6,235 nt of DNA from Planctomycetales bacterium (GCA_007127495.1 SKZG01000511.1:1-6235), one strand, 5' to 3'. Counted from the stretch's first letter, positions 1 to 5,866 are shown. Notes: generated by a model from the sequence alone, not told the origin. Made by a program: numbers and translations.

Positions 1-1857
1 ATTGAAGCTGAACAACTCCCAGAGCACGCCCTTGCCGCCCACCGACGCGCTGACGTGGTCCAGGTTGACCAGGGTGGAATCGGGGTCGGGCGTGGCGCAG
101 ATCGCGTGCAACAGGCCCGGCGCAATGGCCGCGAGAAAATGCCGACACCGGCGGGTCGAGAGAAAGCTGCTTCGCTCTTCGGCAAGGGCCATCAGGTTGC
201 GGTAGGCCTGCTTCGCGTCGCGGAACGGGTAGCGGCCGAGCACCTCCGCGATGCGCGGCTCGCCCGGGTCGGGATCGAGCACGAGATCGGCCTCGGCCTC
301 GGTTCGGGCGTCGTCGCGAAAGGCGTCGTGGAGCAGGTGATCGAGAATGCGGCGGTTCAAGCCGGTCCGCTCCGCGAAATCGGCCTCGAACTGGTCCAGG
401 GCGGCGCCGCGGTCGTTGTCCCGATATCCCAATCGCAGCGCCATCTTGCGCAATTCATCGCGACGGCTCGGCAGGGTGTGCGTCTGCAAATCGAACATCA
501 CTTGCAGCAGGTGCTCGATCCGCCGCAGGAACCGGTAGTTCCCTTCCAGGATCGACCGCTCCAAGTCGCTCAAGCAGCCCACCTTTTCGAGCTGCGCGAT
601 GGCGTCGAGCGTGTTCCCCGTGCGCAGTTCGGGTAAATCGGCGCCGTTGAGCAACTGCAGGAACTGGATGACGAATTCGATGTCGCGAATGCCGCCGCGT
701 CCGGTTTTGACGTCGCGGGTGTTTCGGCCGGTGTGGGCCGATTGCCGTTCGATGCGCCGCTTGAGGGCTTTGATGCCGGTGATGTCGGCGCGGCTGAGGT
801 ACCGCCGGTAGATCCACGGTGCAAGCTGGTCGAGGAACTCGCGGCCGAAGTCGAGGCTCCCGCCGACCGGCCGTGCCTTGATGTACGCCTGACGCTCCCA
901 GGTGCGGCCGCGCAGGTCGTAGTAGCTTAGCGCCTGGGCCAGGCTGGGGCACACCTTGCCGCGCGCCCCCTCCGGCCGCAGGCGGAGGTCCACCCGCCAG
1001 GCCACGCCCAGACCGGTCGTTTCGGTCATCAGGCGCGTGATTTCGCAGGCGAGCGCGTCGAAGAATTCGGCGTTGCTGATGGACCGTTGCCCGTCGGTCC
1101 ATCCGTCCTCGTCGTACAGGAACACCAGGTCGATGTCGCTGGAGTAATTCAGTTCAAGCCCACCCAGCTTTCCCATGCCCAGGATGGCGAACCGGGCGGG
1201 CTGTCCGTCGGGTCGCATGGGGGTCCCGCGCTGGCGTCCGAGGGTTCGGCCGGCGGCGCGCAGCGCGCCTTCGAGCAGTGCGTCGGCCAGGTAGGAGATT
1301 TGGGCCGTGACGGTGCGCAGCGGCTGCCTGCGCACCATGTCGCCGTAGGCAATGCGCATCGTCTCGCGCCGCTTGAACCGGCGCAGCGCCCGCAGCACCG
1401 CCTCCTCCGACTCGAGCGCCTCGATCTCCGCGACGAATTCGCCCACCAAGGTGGCCCGGGCCACCGGCCGACCTTCGGTCATCAGGAGCAGATCGAATAT
1501 TTCCGGGTCGCTTACCAGAAGGTCGCTGAAGTGCTGGCTGGTCGACAGGATGCGCACCAGGATGGGCAGCGTGGCGGGGTCGCGTTCGAACAGGGTGCCG
1601 AGGGTCAGCGGGTTCCGCGCGGCGGCAATGAACCGGTCGAGGTTGTTCAGCGCCATGTCGGGATCGGCCGAACGCGGCAGGCACTCTTCGAGTTGCCGGG
1701 CCATGACGCTCAGCAAATCGAGCGTCATGCCGGCCTCGGCCACGTGGAGCACGGCGGCATGGGCGTGCTTTGCGTCGGTGACGCCCAGCGAGCGGAGCCA
1801 TGGCTCGGCCGCGGCCGGATCGTCGAGATAGCTTTTCAGCAGCGCCGCGTCCATCAT
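1..1857 (-). CDS. glnE: Bifunctional glutamine synthetase adenylyltransferase/deadenylylase, N-terminal 619 codons (3' end outside window)
   Basis: GlnE attaches AMP to, and removes it from, a tyrosine of glutamine synthetase in the cytoplasm, tuning ammonium assimilation to nitrogen status with PII. Translation gives 619 residues without a stop; full-length family members are about 950-1000, so the gene continues past the left edge. The first nucleotidyltransferase-fold domain is clear: GMGKLGGLELNYSSDIDL at residues 227-244 with metal-binding D241 and D243, RLRPEG at 292-297, WERQAYIKAR from W320, and GRGGIRDIEF ending at F395. In E. coli GlnE this N-terminal half is the deadenylylating domain; the adenylylating half should lie mostly outside the window. 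The start is ATG at 1857, with AGGGG at 1866-1870 eight nt upstream; a second ATG follows at once. The upstream frame is open back to the TAA of the 107-aa gene but has no ATG, GTG or TTG. The gene was found by direct minus-strand translation; long plus-strand frames here are shadows. Confidence 0.96.
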   Translation of the reverse strand, partial: MMDAALLKSYLDDPAAAEPWLRSLGVTDAKHAHAAVLHVAEAGMTLDLLSVMARQLEECLPRSADPDMALNNLDRFIAAARNPLTLGTLFERDPATLPILVRILSTSQHFSDLLVSDPEIFDLLLMTEGRPVARATLVGEFVAEIEALESEEAVLRALRRFKRRETMRIAYGDMVRRQPLRTVTAQISYLADALLEGALRAAGRTLGRQRGTPMRPDGQPARFAILGMGKLGGLELNYSSDIDLVFLYDEDGWTDGQRSISNAEFFDALACEITRLMTETTGLGVAWRVDLRLRPEGARGKVCPSLAQALSYYDLRGRTWERQAYIKARPVGGSLDFGREFLDQLAPWIYRRYLSRADITGIKALKRRIERQSAHTGRNTRDVKTGRGGIRDIEFVIQFLQLLNGADLPELRTGNTLDAIAQLEKVGCLSDLERSILEGNYRFLRRIEHLLQVMFDLQTHTLPSRRDELRKMALRLGYRDNDRGAALDQFEADFAERTGLNRRILDHLLHDAFRDDARTEAEADLVLDPDPGEPRIAEVLGRYPFRDAKQAYRNLMALAEERSSFLSTRRCRHFLAAIAPGLLHAICATPDPDSTLVNLDHVSASVGGKGVLWELFSFN

Positions 1858-1865
1858 AACGGTCG

Positions 1866-1870
1866 CCCCT
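1866..1870 (-). promoter_or_regulatory. Ribosome binding site of glnE
   Basis: On the minus strand AGGGG lies 8 nt before the ATG at 1857. It supports that start, because the in-frame sequence between the preceding TAA (1918-1920) and this ATG offers no other start codon. Confidence 0.55.
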
Positions 1871-1917
1871 ACGCGTTTCGCCTCCGCGGCGAAAACTGCG
1901 GCCCGTGAACCGGTGCG

Positions 1918-2241
1918 TTACCAGCCAATGACCATGTTCGACTCGATAGCCCTGCGCGCGCCCTCAAGGTCGGCGCCGGTTTGATGCATGTAAATGCGAA
2001 TGGCGTGAACCTTATCGCCCTGCGCCTTATGGAGGGCGTCGCGCGCGGCGATGCAGGGGTCGGTTTGGCCGGTAATGCCCAACGCCGACTTCGAGATGAC
2101 CCACGTATCGCGCGGCCGCTTCGTTATCCGCACCGGCGCCTCGTCGGGATAGTTGCGCCGCAAGTTCTCAATGGCGGCGGCTTCGGTTTCCGCCCACGTA
2201 ATGACAATGTGGGCCTCGGTCTCGATCTCAAATAGTGGCAT
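1918..2241 (-). CDS. Hypothetical 107-aa protein with an L7/L12-like C-terminal helical motif
   Basis: I cannot name this protein. It has no signal peptide or membrane span and is probably cytoplasmic. The N-terminal half (residues 1-56, MPLFEIETEAHIVITWAETE then ...TKRPRDTWVISKSALGI) has alternating hydrophobic strands and looks like a small alpha/beta domain; I believe similar proteins occur in other planctomycetes, from memory only. Residues 77-100 (KVHAIRIYMHQTGADLEGAR and onwards) follow the pattern K-x-x-A-I-x-x-Y-x-x-x-T-G-x-x-L-x-x-A-(K/R)-x-x-(V/I)-E, which resembles the helix-turn-helix of the ribosomal protein L7/L12 C-terminal domain and is found in many small bacterial proteins of unknown role. 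The ATG at 2241 has AAGG six nt upstream. The TAA is 60 nt before glnE, same strand and frame, so co-transcription is plausible. Any role in nitrogen control would be guesswork. Confidence 0.8.
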   Translation of the reverse strand: MPLFEIETEAHIVITWAETEAAAIENLRRNYPDEAPVRITKRPRDTWVISKSALGITGQTDPCIAARDALHKAQGDKVHAIRIYMHQTGADLEGARRAIESNMVIGW

Positions 2242-2341
2242 GAAAAACCTTAAACTTCAGGGAAAGGCGATGGCCGAATACCAAACATGGAACGGAACCC
2301 TTCCCAGACGACGGCCTCCGTCCCATCCTTGGCGAACAGGC

Positions 2342-2349
2342 GTTATTAT
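2342..2349 (+). repeat. Left copy of putative target-site duplication (GTTATTAT)
   Basis: Perfect 8-bp match to 2449-2456, immediately outside the left terminal inverted repeat. One further base (C) also matches. Confidence 0.6.
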
Positions 2350-2448
2350 GGCTCTTTCGTTTCTAGCTGCGGGCCGCCTTAATGTAGTAGGCACTCGCCG
2401 TGTGCCGTCCCAAGACAAAGGCTGTCTGCACCTAGAAACGGAAGAGCC
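2350..2448. mobile_element. 99-bp MITE-like element with 21-bp terminal inverted repeats and flanking direct repeats
   Basis: The left arm (2350-2370) and right arm (2428-2448) are inverted repeats matching at 19 of 21 positions; each begins GGCTCTT when read inwards. The element is flanked by the direct repeat GTTATTAT (2342-2349 and 2449-2456), or nine bp CGTTATTAT if the shared C is counted, as expected for a target-site duplication. The interior has two hairpins: GGCAC-TCGCCGT-GTGCC (2390-2406) and AGACA-AAGGC-TGTCT (2413-2427). There is no room for a transposase, so any movement would need one acting in trans. The host transposase family cannot be told from the sequence. The arms could also be a plain stem-loop with coincidental flanks, but matched arms ending exactly at matched direct repeats argue against that. 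Confidence 0.7.
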
Positions 2449-2456
2449 GTTATTAT
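2449..2456 (+). repeat. Right copy of putative target-site duplication (GTTATTAT)
   Basis: Perfect 8-bp match to 2342-2349, immediately outside the right terminal inverted repeat. Confidence 0.6.
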
Positions 2457-2470
2457 ACACCGGTCGGGCA

Positions 2471-2483
2471 GCCTGCGACAGGC
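2471..2483. repeat. Short perfect hairpin
   Basis: GCCTG-CGA-CAGGC is a perfect 5-bp stem with a 3-nt loop. No T-run follows on either strand, so I do not call it a terminator. Confidence 0.4.
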
Positions 2484-2516
2484 GGCGACCCAGCTTAGCA
2501 GATCGGCCGCATCCCA

Positions 2517-2574
2517 TCTCCCTCCGGGAGAGGAAAGTCTGATGTCCCCGCCCGACCAGGGAGAGGGACTTTCC
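2517..2574. repeat. Palindromic repeat of CCCTCTCCC/GGGGACATC family, copy 1 (minus orientation)
   Basis: It contains hairpin TCTCCC-TCC-GGGAGA (2517-2531) and an overlapping inverted repeat GGAAAGTC/GACTTTCC (2532-2539 and 2567-2574). Read on the minus strand, 2567-2537 is CCCTCTCCC, nine nt, then GGGGACATCAGAC. The same module occurs on the plus strand at 4458-4490 with an 11-nt gap and GGGGACATCGGAC, so this is a dispersed repeat family. Confidence 0.6.
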
Positions 2575-2581
2575 GGATAGC

Positions 2582-2760
2582 CCGGATTATTCATCTACGC
2601 AGGGTGGGGCAAGGTCGCGTCACTCGATGGTGGGGCTGCACAAGCCGCAACCGAGCTTATTTCCAATCCGTCGGACTGGAAGTACGCCGGCCATAGCGAC
2701 CGATGCCCCACCAAAGAAGCAGCTTGTTTGACCCACCCTACCTATCGTGAATAATCCGGA
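2582..2760. mobile_element. ~180-bp palindromic element with CCGGATTATTCA terminal inverted repeats
   Basis: Perfect 12-bp inverted repeats CCGGATTATTCA (2582-2593) and TGAATAATCCGG (2748-2759) enclose nested arms: AGGGTGGG (2601-2608) with CCCACCCT (2732-2739), and GGTGGGGC (2629-2636) with GCCCCACC (2705-2712). ATAGCC occurs at 2577-2582 and 2761-2766, so a 5-bp target duplication (ATAGC) is possible, but such a short match is weak evidence. No plausible coding sequence lies inside. The right end is 8 bp past the porin stop codon, so it would be transcribed as the porin mRNA 3' end and could fold into a long stem. Confidence 0.6.
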
Positions 2761-2768
2761 ATAGCCAC

Positions 2769-4349
2769 TCAGAACAGAATGACCACGTCGCAGTCGAGCA
2801 GCATCTGCTCGTCGCGCGTGCCATCGGCGAACGGGCGGGCACCTCGCGCGCCGGTCCAATCCCACCGTAGCGAGGGCCTGATGCGAAGCCGATCGCTGGG
2901 AGCGTAGTTCAGTCCCAGGCTTACCTGGTAGTAGTCGGCCGGCAGGTCGGTGATCACGCGCGTGCCGTCGGCGTCGCGGAACCATTCAAAACGGTAGCCA
3001 AGCCGCCAGTGCTCGTTGATCTCGCGGAAAAGATACATGTTCAGCCCGTACCAGGTGGCGTCGGAGCCGTCCGGCATGGCTCGGCGGTCGACTCCCAGGT
3101 CGTGCTGCACCACACAGGACCAAGGCCCGTACAGGTTGTGCGCGAACACCAGGCTATAGGTGGTTCGGGAATTGGTGTCGGGCGATAGCAGGCCCTCCTC
3201 CCGACCGGTGTGTAGGGCAAACGCCAACGAGGTTCGCTGGTCAGCGCTTGTCCAGCCGACACCGCCCAAAAAGCCGTATTCGTCGTTGTTGTTTTCCCAG
3301 TTATCCCAACCGCGGGTCACTCCGGCTTGGAGCTTCAAGGGACCGACGTCGGTGGCGGCCAGCGCGCCGGTGTGCGTGAACGGCTCACCGTATTGCATGG
3401 TGTAGGCATGTGAGTAGAAGAAGTTTTCCGGGGCCGGCACCGCTTCGTAGCCAAGAATGGTGTAGAAATGGCCCAGCTTCACGTTCACGCCGGTTCCGAC
3501 CGGGGCGAACAGTTCCATGTAGAGCTGCGGCATGGCAAGGCCGTAGTCTTCACGATTCCATCTCGGGCTGAGGTCGCGATGGACTTCCAGGCCTCGGGCC
3601 ATGGTGAACCGATGGTCGGTGCCGTAGAGCAAATCGATGCGCCCGCCGACACTCCAAGCGTCGTCGCGCACCGCCCGCTCCGCGAACAGGTAAAGCTGGT
3701 TCATTTGATATTCGTTCGAGCCGTCGTTGAACGTGACCGGAAGGTTGCTCCGATTGCGTGGACTCCGGGTGTTCAGGGTCAGGCCTTGGGCGATCCATCC
3801 TCCCCACTCGATCCCCAGGGGCCCGGCGCAGCGGCGGCTTCCGGCGCCGCAAGGATCGCACCCGGCGCGTAGCATGGGCCAACAGAATGCGGGCTCGCAA
3901 CCCTGGGGATGCGTGCCGTACGCGCAGCGGTCGCCGGCACAGCCGTCCGGAAAAACACCTTCCGGCGGGGCCACGGTGAGCGGCGGGGGCGCGAGCGGCT
4001 CGGCGTCAGCGGCCGGCGGCACCATGGGCGGCGGCGGAATGTGGCGCGCCGGCGAATCGGGCAAGGGCGCCTCATACGCCGGGTCGGGCGGCATGGGCCG
4101 TGGCGGATCCTCGGTGGCAGGCGGCAAAAGCGGCTCTTGGGCCTCCTCATGCCTTGGGGCCTCCTCATGCCTTGGGGCCTCCTCATGCCTTGGGGCCTCC
4201 TCATGGAACGGATCCTCAACCTGGTACGCCGCCTGCCCCACGGAAAAATGGCTCCAGACATCGGCGCCCAAGCTGACATTCGTCGAAATCACGGCCCCAG
4301 CCCATACCCAGGGCATCGCAACCTTCCATGTGCGGATAAGACAATCCAT
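2769..4349 (-). CDS. Secreted outer-membrane beta-barrel porin, BBP2/OmpL-like, with repeat- and Cys-rich N-terminal region
   Basis: A 526-aa putative outer-membrane porin, probably for passive uptake of small solutes; the substrate cannot be read from sequence. Residues 1-29 look like a signal peptide (basic start, hydrophobic core, likely cleavage after SLGA). Residues 49-71 hold HEEAPR repeats, 75-130 are very proline-rich, and 137-174 contain seven cysteines. From about residue 180 (GIEWGGWIAQGLTLNTRS) to the end come alternating amphipathic strands with aromatic girdles, including GHFYTILGYEAVPAPENFFY (293-312) and YTMQYGEPFTHTG, which I recognise from planctomycete BBP2 (putative beta-barrel porin-2) proteins. 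The chain ends VVILF; a terminal phenylalanine is typical of barrels assembled by BAM. I chose ATG at 4349 because GGAG lies 7 nt upstream; an in-frame GTG at 4355 would leave a 1-nt spacer. The gene seems monocistronic, with palindromic repeats on both sides. Confidence 0.87.
   Translation of the reverse strand: MDCLIRTWKVAMPWVWAGAVISTNVSLGADVWSHFSVGQAAYQVEDPFHEEAPRHEEAPRHEEAPRHEEAQEPLLPPATEDPPRPMPPDPAYEAPLPDSPARHIPPPPMVPPAADAEPLAPPPLTVAPPEGVFPDGCAGDRCAYGTHPQGCEPAFCWPMLRAGCDPCGAGSRRCAGPLGIEWGGWIAQGLTLNTRSPRNRSNLPVTFNDGSNEYQMNQLYLFAERAVRDDAWSVGGRIDLLYGTDHRFTMARGLEVHRDLSPRWNREDYGLAMPQLYMELFAPVGTGVNVKLGHFYTILGYEAVPAPENFFYSHAYTMQYGEPFTHTGALAATDVGPLKLQAGVTRGWDNWENNNDEYGFLGGVGWTSADQRTSLAFALHTGREEGLLSPDTNSRTTYSLVFAHNLYGPWSCVVQHDLGVDRRAMPDGSDATWYGLNMYLFREINEHWRLGYRFEWFRDADGTRVITDLPADYYQVSLGLNYAPSDRLRIRPSLRWDWTGARGARPFADGTRDEQMLLDCDVVILF
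4141..4206 (-). repeat. 18-bp tandem repeat inside the porin gene (HEEAPR codons)
   Basis: Three perfect 18-bp units (4141-4158, 4159-4176, 4177-4194; plus-strand unit GCCTCCTCATGCCTTGGG) are followed by a partial copy (4195-4206, 11 of 12 matching). The unit is six codons, so copy-number change keeps the frame. It encodes HEEAPR three times plus HEEA, just after the mature N-terminus. Perfect identity points to recent slippage or recombination. Confidence 0.95.
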
Positions 4350-4356
4350 GCTCACT

Positions 4357-4360
4357 CTCC
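4357..4360 (-). promoter_or_regulatory. Ribosome binding site of the porin gene
   Basis: GGAG on the minus strand lies 7 nt upstream of the ATG at 4349. This decides that start over the GTG at 4355, which would be only 1 nt away. Confidence 0.65.
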
Positions 4361-4409
4361 AAAAAAGGGACTTGGCACGAGATGATCGCTATTGGACGAG
4401 ATGCCACTT

Positions 4410-4511
4410 AGCATCGGCAAGGAAATAACTGGCGCATTTTCTTCCCCCATCACCCTACCCTCTCCCACCGAGGGAGAGGGGACATCGGACAGTTGTTTCT
4501 TTGCCGATGCT
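4410..4511. repeat. 102-bp nested palindromic element upstream of the porin (repeat family copy 2)
   Basis: Outer arms 4410-4429 (AGCATCGGCAAGGAAATAAC) and 4492-4511 are inverted repeats matching at 18 of 20 positions. Centred inside is a perfect 9-bp hairpin CCCTCTCCC-ACCGA-GGGAGAGGG (4458-4480), followed by GGGGACATCGGAC (4478-4490), the module also found in opposite orientation at 2537-2567. No clear flanking direct repeat. The proximal arm is about 60 nt before the porin ATG, so the element may overlap its promoter or 5' UTR. Confidence 0.7.
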
Positions 4512-4515
4512 TGCC

Positions 4516-4548
4516 CATGGAAATACCCCATAGGCAGGGTATTCCATG
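4516..4548. repeat. Bulged 12-bp hairpin
   Basis: CATGGAAATACCC (4516-4528) and GGGTATTCCATG (4537-4548) pair over 12 bp with one bulged A and an 8-nt loop. It lies 4 bp beyond the 4410-4511 palindrome and about 190 nt past the cyclase stop. It lacks a T-run, so a terminator role is unproven. Confidence 0.5.
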
Positions 4549-4736
4549 ATTGGCGAAAAGCGCAAAGCGCTGCCGCGTCAGGTATTGTCGGCAATTCGGC
4601 TGGGGTAACCTTGACCTATTACGACAATTTATCCGATTGGGCAAGACGCGACGGGTTCCTGACGGCCAAGTTGTGGCTACCACTCCGCAACCCAGCAGGC
4701 CGCTCCCAGCGCGCGCGCAGGTTGCGACGCAGGTCA

Positions 4737-5639
4737 TTAAACCGCGTCCAGGGCGATTTCCTCGACCACGGCCTCGGCCTGCTTGCCGTCGTGCCGCCAT
4801 GCACAGTTGCGGCCCGCCGCCTTCGCGCCGTAGAGGGCGGAATCGGCGCGGGCGACGAGCGAGTGCGGCGTATCGCCGTCGGTGGCCGCGGCCACGCCAA
4901 CGCTGATGGTCAGGTCCATGGTTGCAGCCACCTGACATCGCAATCGCTCCGCGAAGACCGATGCCCCGAACAGCTCCGTTTGCGGCATGACAAGGACAAA
5001 CTCCTCGCCGCCGTATCGGGCGACGATATCGGTATCACGCACGCCTTCGTCGAGCAGTTTAGCCAGATCCTGGAGCATGGCGTCGCCGGCCAGATGGCCT
5101 TCCCGATCGTTGACAACCTTGAAATGATCGATATCGATCATCGCAATGGCGAACGGGTGGTTGTAGCGGTGCATCATGGCGAACTGGGCGGCCAGGGTGT
5201 CGTCCAATCCGCGACGGTTGTTCACGCCGGTCAGCGAGTCGGTTCGCACCTCGGTGAAGGTCATCAGGTTGGCGCTCTGGAGCCGGATTTCGTCGTAGGC
5301 CGTGGCGATTTGCGATGCGAGCTGCAGCGTCGGTTTGAGAACGCCCTCCACTTCCCGGCACAGGTCCTTCCACGCGGCTTCCCGTTGCCCGTCGTCGAGC
5401 TTGCTGACGCGGTTCCTGAAGCCCGACAGGCTGGCATGGTGCCGCGCGAGGCTTTTGCGCACCTCCGAGGCGATGCGCTCCAGCTCCAGGGCCACGGCGT
5501 TGGCTCGCCGCAAATCGCGGCCTGAGCGGTGGATCGAATCCGACGCGCCCCGGCGCGTCCGGCGGCCGAACACATAACCCAAGGTCGCTACCACCGCGAG
5601 CGCGAAGGGGATCGGAATCTGGATGCTCGAGAAGTCCAT
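4737..5639 (-). CDS. Membrane-anchored GGDEF diguanylate cyclase
   Basis: A 300-aa enzyme expected to condense two GTP into cyclic di-GMP at the inner membrane. Residues about 7-25 (QIPIPFALAVVATLGYVFG) form one N-terminal membrane span followed by basic residues. Residues 35-130 are mostly helical, without a recognisable PAS, GAF or receiver domain, so the input signal is unknown. The GGDEF domain spans about 131-280: DSLTGVNNRR (134-143), MIDIDHFKVVND (167-178) with D169 in the metal-binding position, GHLAGDAML (181-189), GGEEF (210-214) and ADSALYGAKAAGRN near the end. RDTD (201-204) lies five residues before GGEEF, the usual place of the RxxD product-inhibition site. Active-site and I-site residues look intact, so an active, feedback-inhibited enzyme is likely. 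ATG at 5639 is the only reasonable start: an in-frame TAG, the stop of the 44-aa gene, is 30 nt upstream. The SD is weak. Tandem stops TAA-TGA end the gene. Confidence 0.94.
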   Translation of the reverse strand: MDFSSIQIPIPFALAVVATLGYVFGRRTRRGASDSIHRSGRDLRRANAVALELERIASEVRKSLARHHASLSGFRNRVSKLDDGQREAAWKDLCREVEGVLKPTLQLASQIATAYDEIRLQSANLMTFTEVRTDSLTGVNNRRGLDDTLAAQFAMMHRYNHPFAIAMIDIDHFKVVNDREGHLAGDAMLQDLAKLLDEGVRDTDIVARYGGEEFVLVMPQTELFGASVFAERLRCQVAATMDLTISVGVAAATDGDTPHSLVARADSALYGAKAAGRNCAWRHDGKQAEAVVEEIALDAV

Positions 5640-5669
5640 CTGGCTGATTTCGTGTTCCGCCGTCCGCGG

Positions 5670-5804
5670 CTAATAATTCGAACGTGAACCGAAGCCCCGC
5701 ATGCAAACGACGCCGACGACAATCACCACGCCGAGCGCCACAGCCCACTCCGTAGGGCCCATCCGGTCGATCGTGCGCAGAGTTTCGGAAAGAAGTTGTG
5801 TCAT
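5670..5804 (-). CDS. Small single-span membrane protein (44 aa) ahead of the diguanylate cyclase
   Basis: MTQLLSETLRTIDRMGPTEW (1-20), then a hydrophobic span (about 20-35, AVALGVVIVVGVVCM), then a short basic tail RGFGSRSNY. The layout is that of a small inner-membrane protein with a short soluble N-terminal helix. I do not know a function; the C-terminal tail RGFGSRSNY feels familiar from planctomycete small proteins, but that is memory, not a search. Its TAG is 30 nt before the cyclase ATG on the same strand, so the two may be co-transcribed and the small protein might sit with the cyclase in the membrane. The frame is open upstream to an ATG at 6059, but the extra 85 residues look random and cross a repeat and a gene remnant, so I start at 5804. 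No strong Shine-Dalgarno precedes that ATG, which is the main doubt. Confidence 0.66.
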   Translation of the reverse strand: MTQLLSETLRTIDRMGPTEWAVALGVVIVVGVVCMRGFGSRSNY

Positions 5805-5845
5805 CGGAGGTAACCGTTTTCCAGGGGGCCCGTCGCAATTCTTGC

Positions 5846-5866
5846 GGCAGGAAGGGCGGTCCTGCC
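5846..5866. repeat. Perfect 7-bp hairpin in the leader of the 44-aa gene
   Basis: GGCAGGA-AGGGCGG-TCCTGCC forms a 7-bp stem with a 7-nt loop, about 40 nt upstream of the ATG at 5804, so it probably lies in the 5' UTR. Regulatory meaning unknown. Confidence 0.5.

Larger units (their letters stand above)
2242..2768. other. Repeat-filled intergenic spacer between porin and 107-aa gene
   Basis: About 530 bp with no supportable gene. A plus-strand frame through it (2153-2542) starts inside the 107-aa gene and reads across palindromes, so it is rejected. The spacer holds a small hairpin (GACGG/CCGTC, 2310-2322), a MITE-like element (2350-2448), a hairpin (GCCTG-CGA-CAGGC, 2471-2483), a CCCTCTCCC-type palindromic repeat (2517-2574) and a second terminal-inverted-repeat element (2582-2760) that almost touches the porin stop codon. 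Confidence 0.75.
4361..4736. other. Intergenic spacer between diguanylate cyclase and porin
   Basis: About 375 bp with no supportable gene; frames crossing it (plus 4392-5525, minus 4352-4594) read through palindromes or antisense to the cyclase. It holds the nested palindrome at 4410-4511, a bulged hairpin at 4516-4548, GCGC-AAA-GCGC (4560-4570) and ATTGTCG/CGACAAT (4584-4590, 4622-4628). I see no convincing -35/-10 pair for the porin and no T-tailed terminator for the cyclase. Confidence 0.7.

Noticed and set aside
55..1908. Long plus-strand open frames (for example 55-636 and 1087-1908)
   Set aside because: They are antisense to glnE, whose minus-strand frame has all family motifs. GC-rich codon use makes such shadow frames expected.
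2153..2542. 129-aa plus-strand frame through the 2242-2768 spacer
   Set aside because: It starts antisense inside the 107-aa gene and reads across the MITE-like palindrome, with no recognisable protein features.
4141..4206. CRISPR-like array
   Set aside because: The 18-bp units are directly adjacent with no spacers and encode an in-frame hexapeptide.
4353..4355. GTG start for the porin at 4355
   Set aside because: It would leave one nucleotide between the GGAG ribosome binding site and the start; the ATG at 4349 has a normal 7-nt spacer.
3727..4428. 233-aa plus-strand frame with glycine-rich and repeated residues
   Set aside because: Antisense to the porin N-terminal region; its repeats are simply the complement of the 18-bp tandem array.
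4516..4548. Rho-independent terminator for the diguanylate cyclase
   Set aside because: The hairpin is stable but has no T-run on the minus-strand side and lies about 190 nt past the stop codon, so it is listed only as a hairpin.
4640..4700. Possible further dispersed repeat around GACGGCCAAGTTGTGGCTAC
   Set aside because: It feels like a recurring planctomycete intergenic sequence, but there is no second copy in the window and only a weak GTTG...CAAC hairpin, so the sequence alone does not support it.
4392..5525. 377-aa plus-strand open frame
   Set aside because: It starts in a palindrome and runs antisense through the diguanylate cyclase, whose catalytic motifs on the minus strand are unmistakable. 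The plus-strand product shows no domain.
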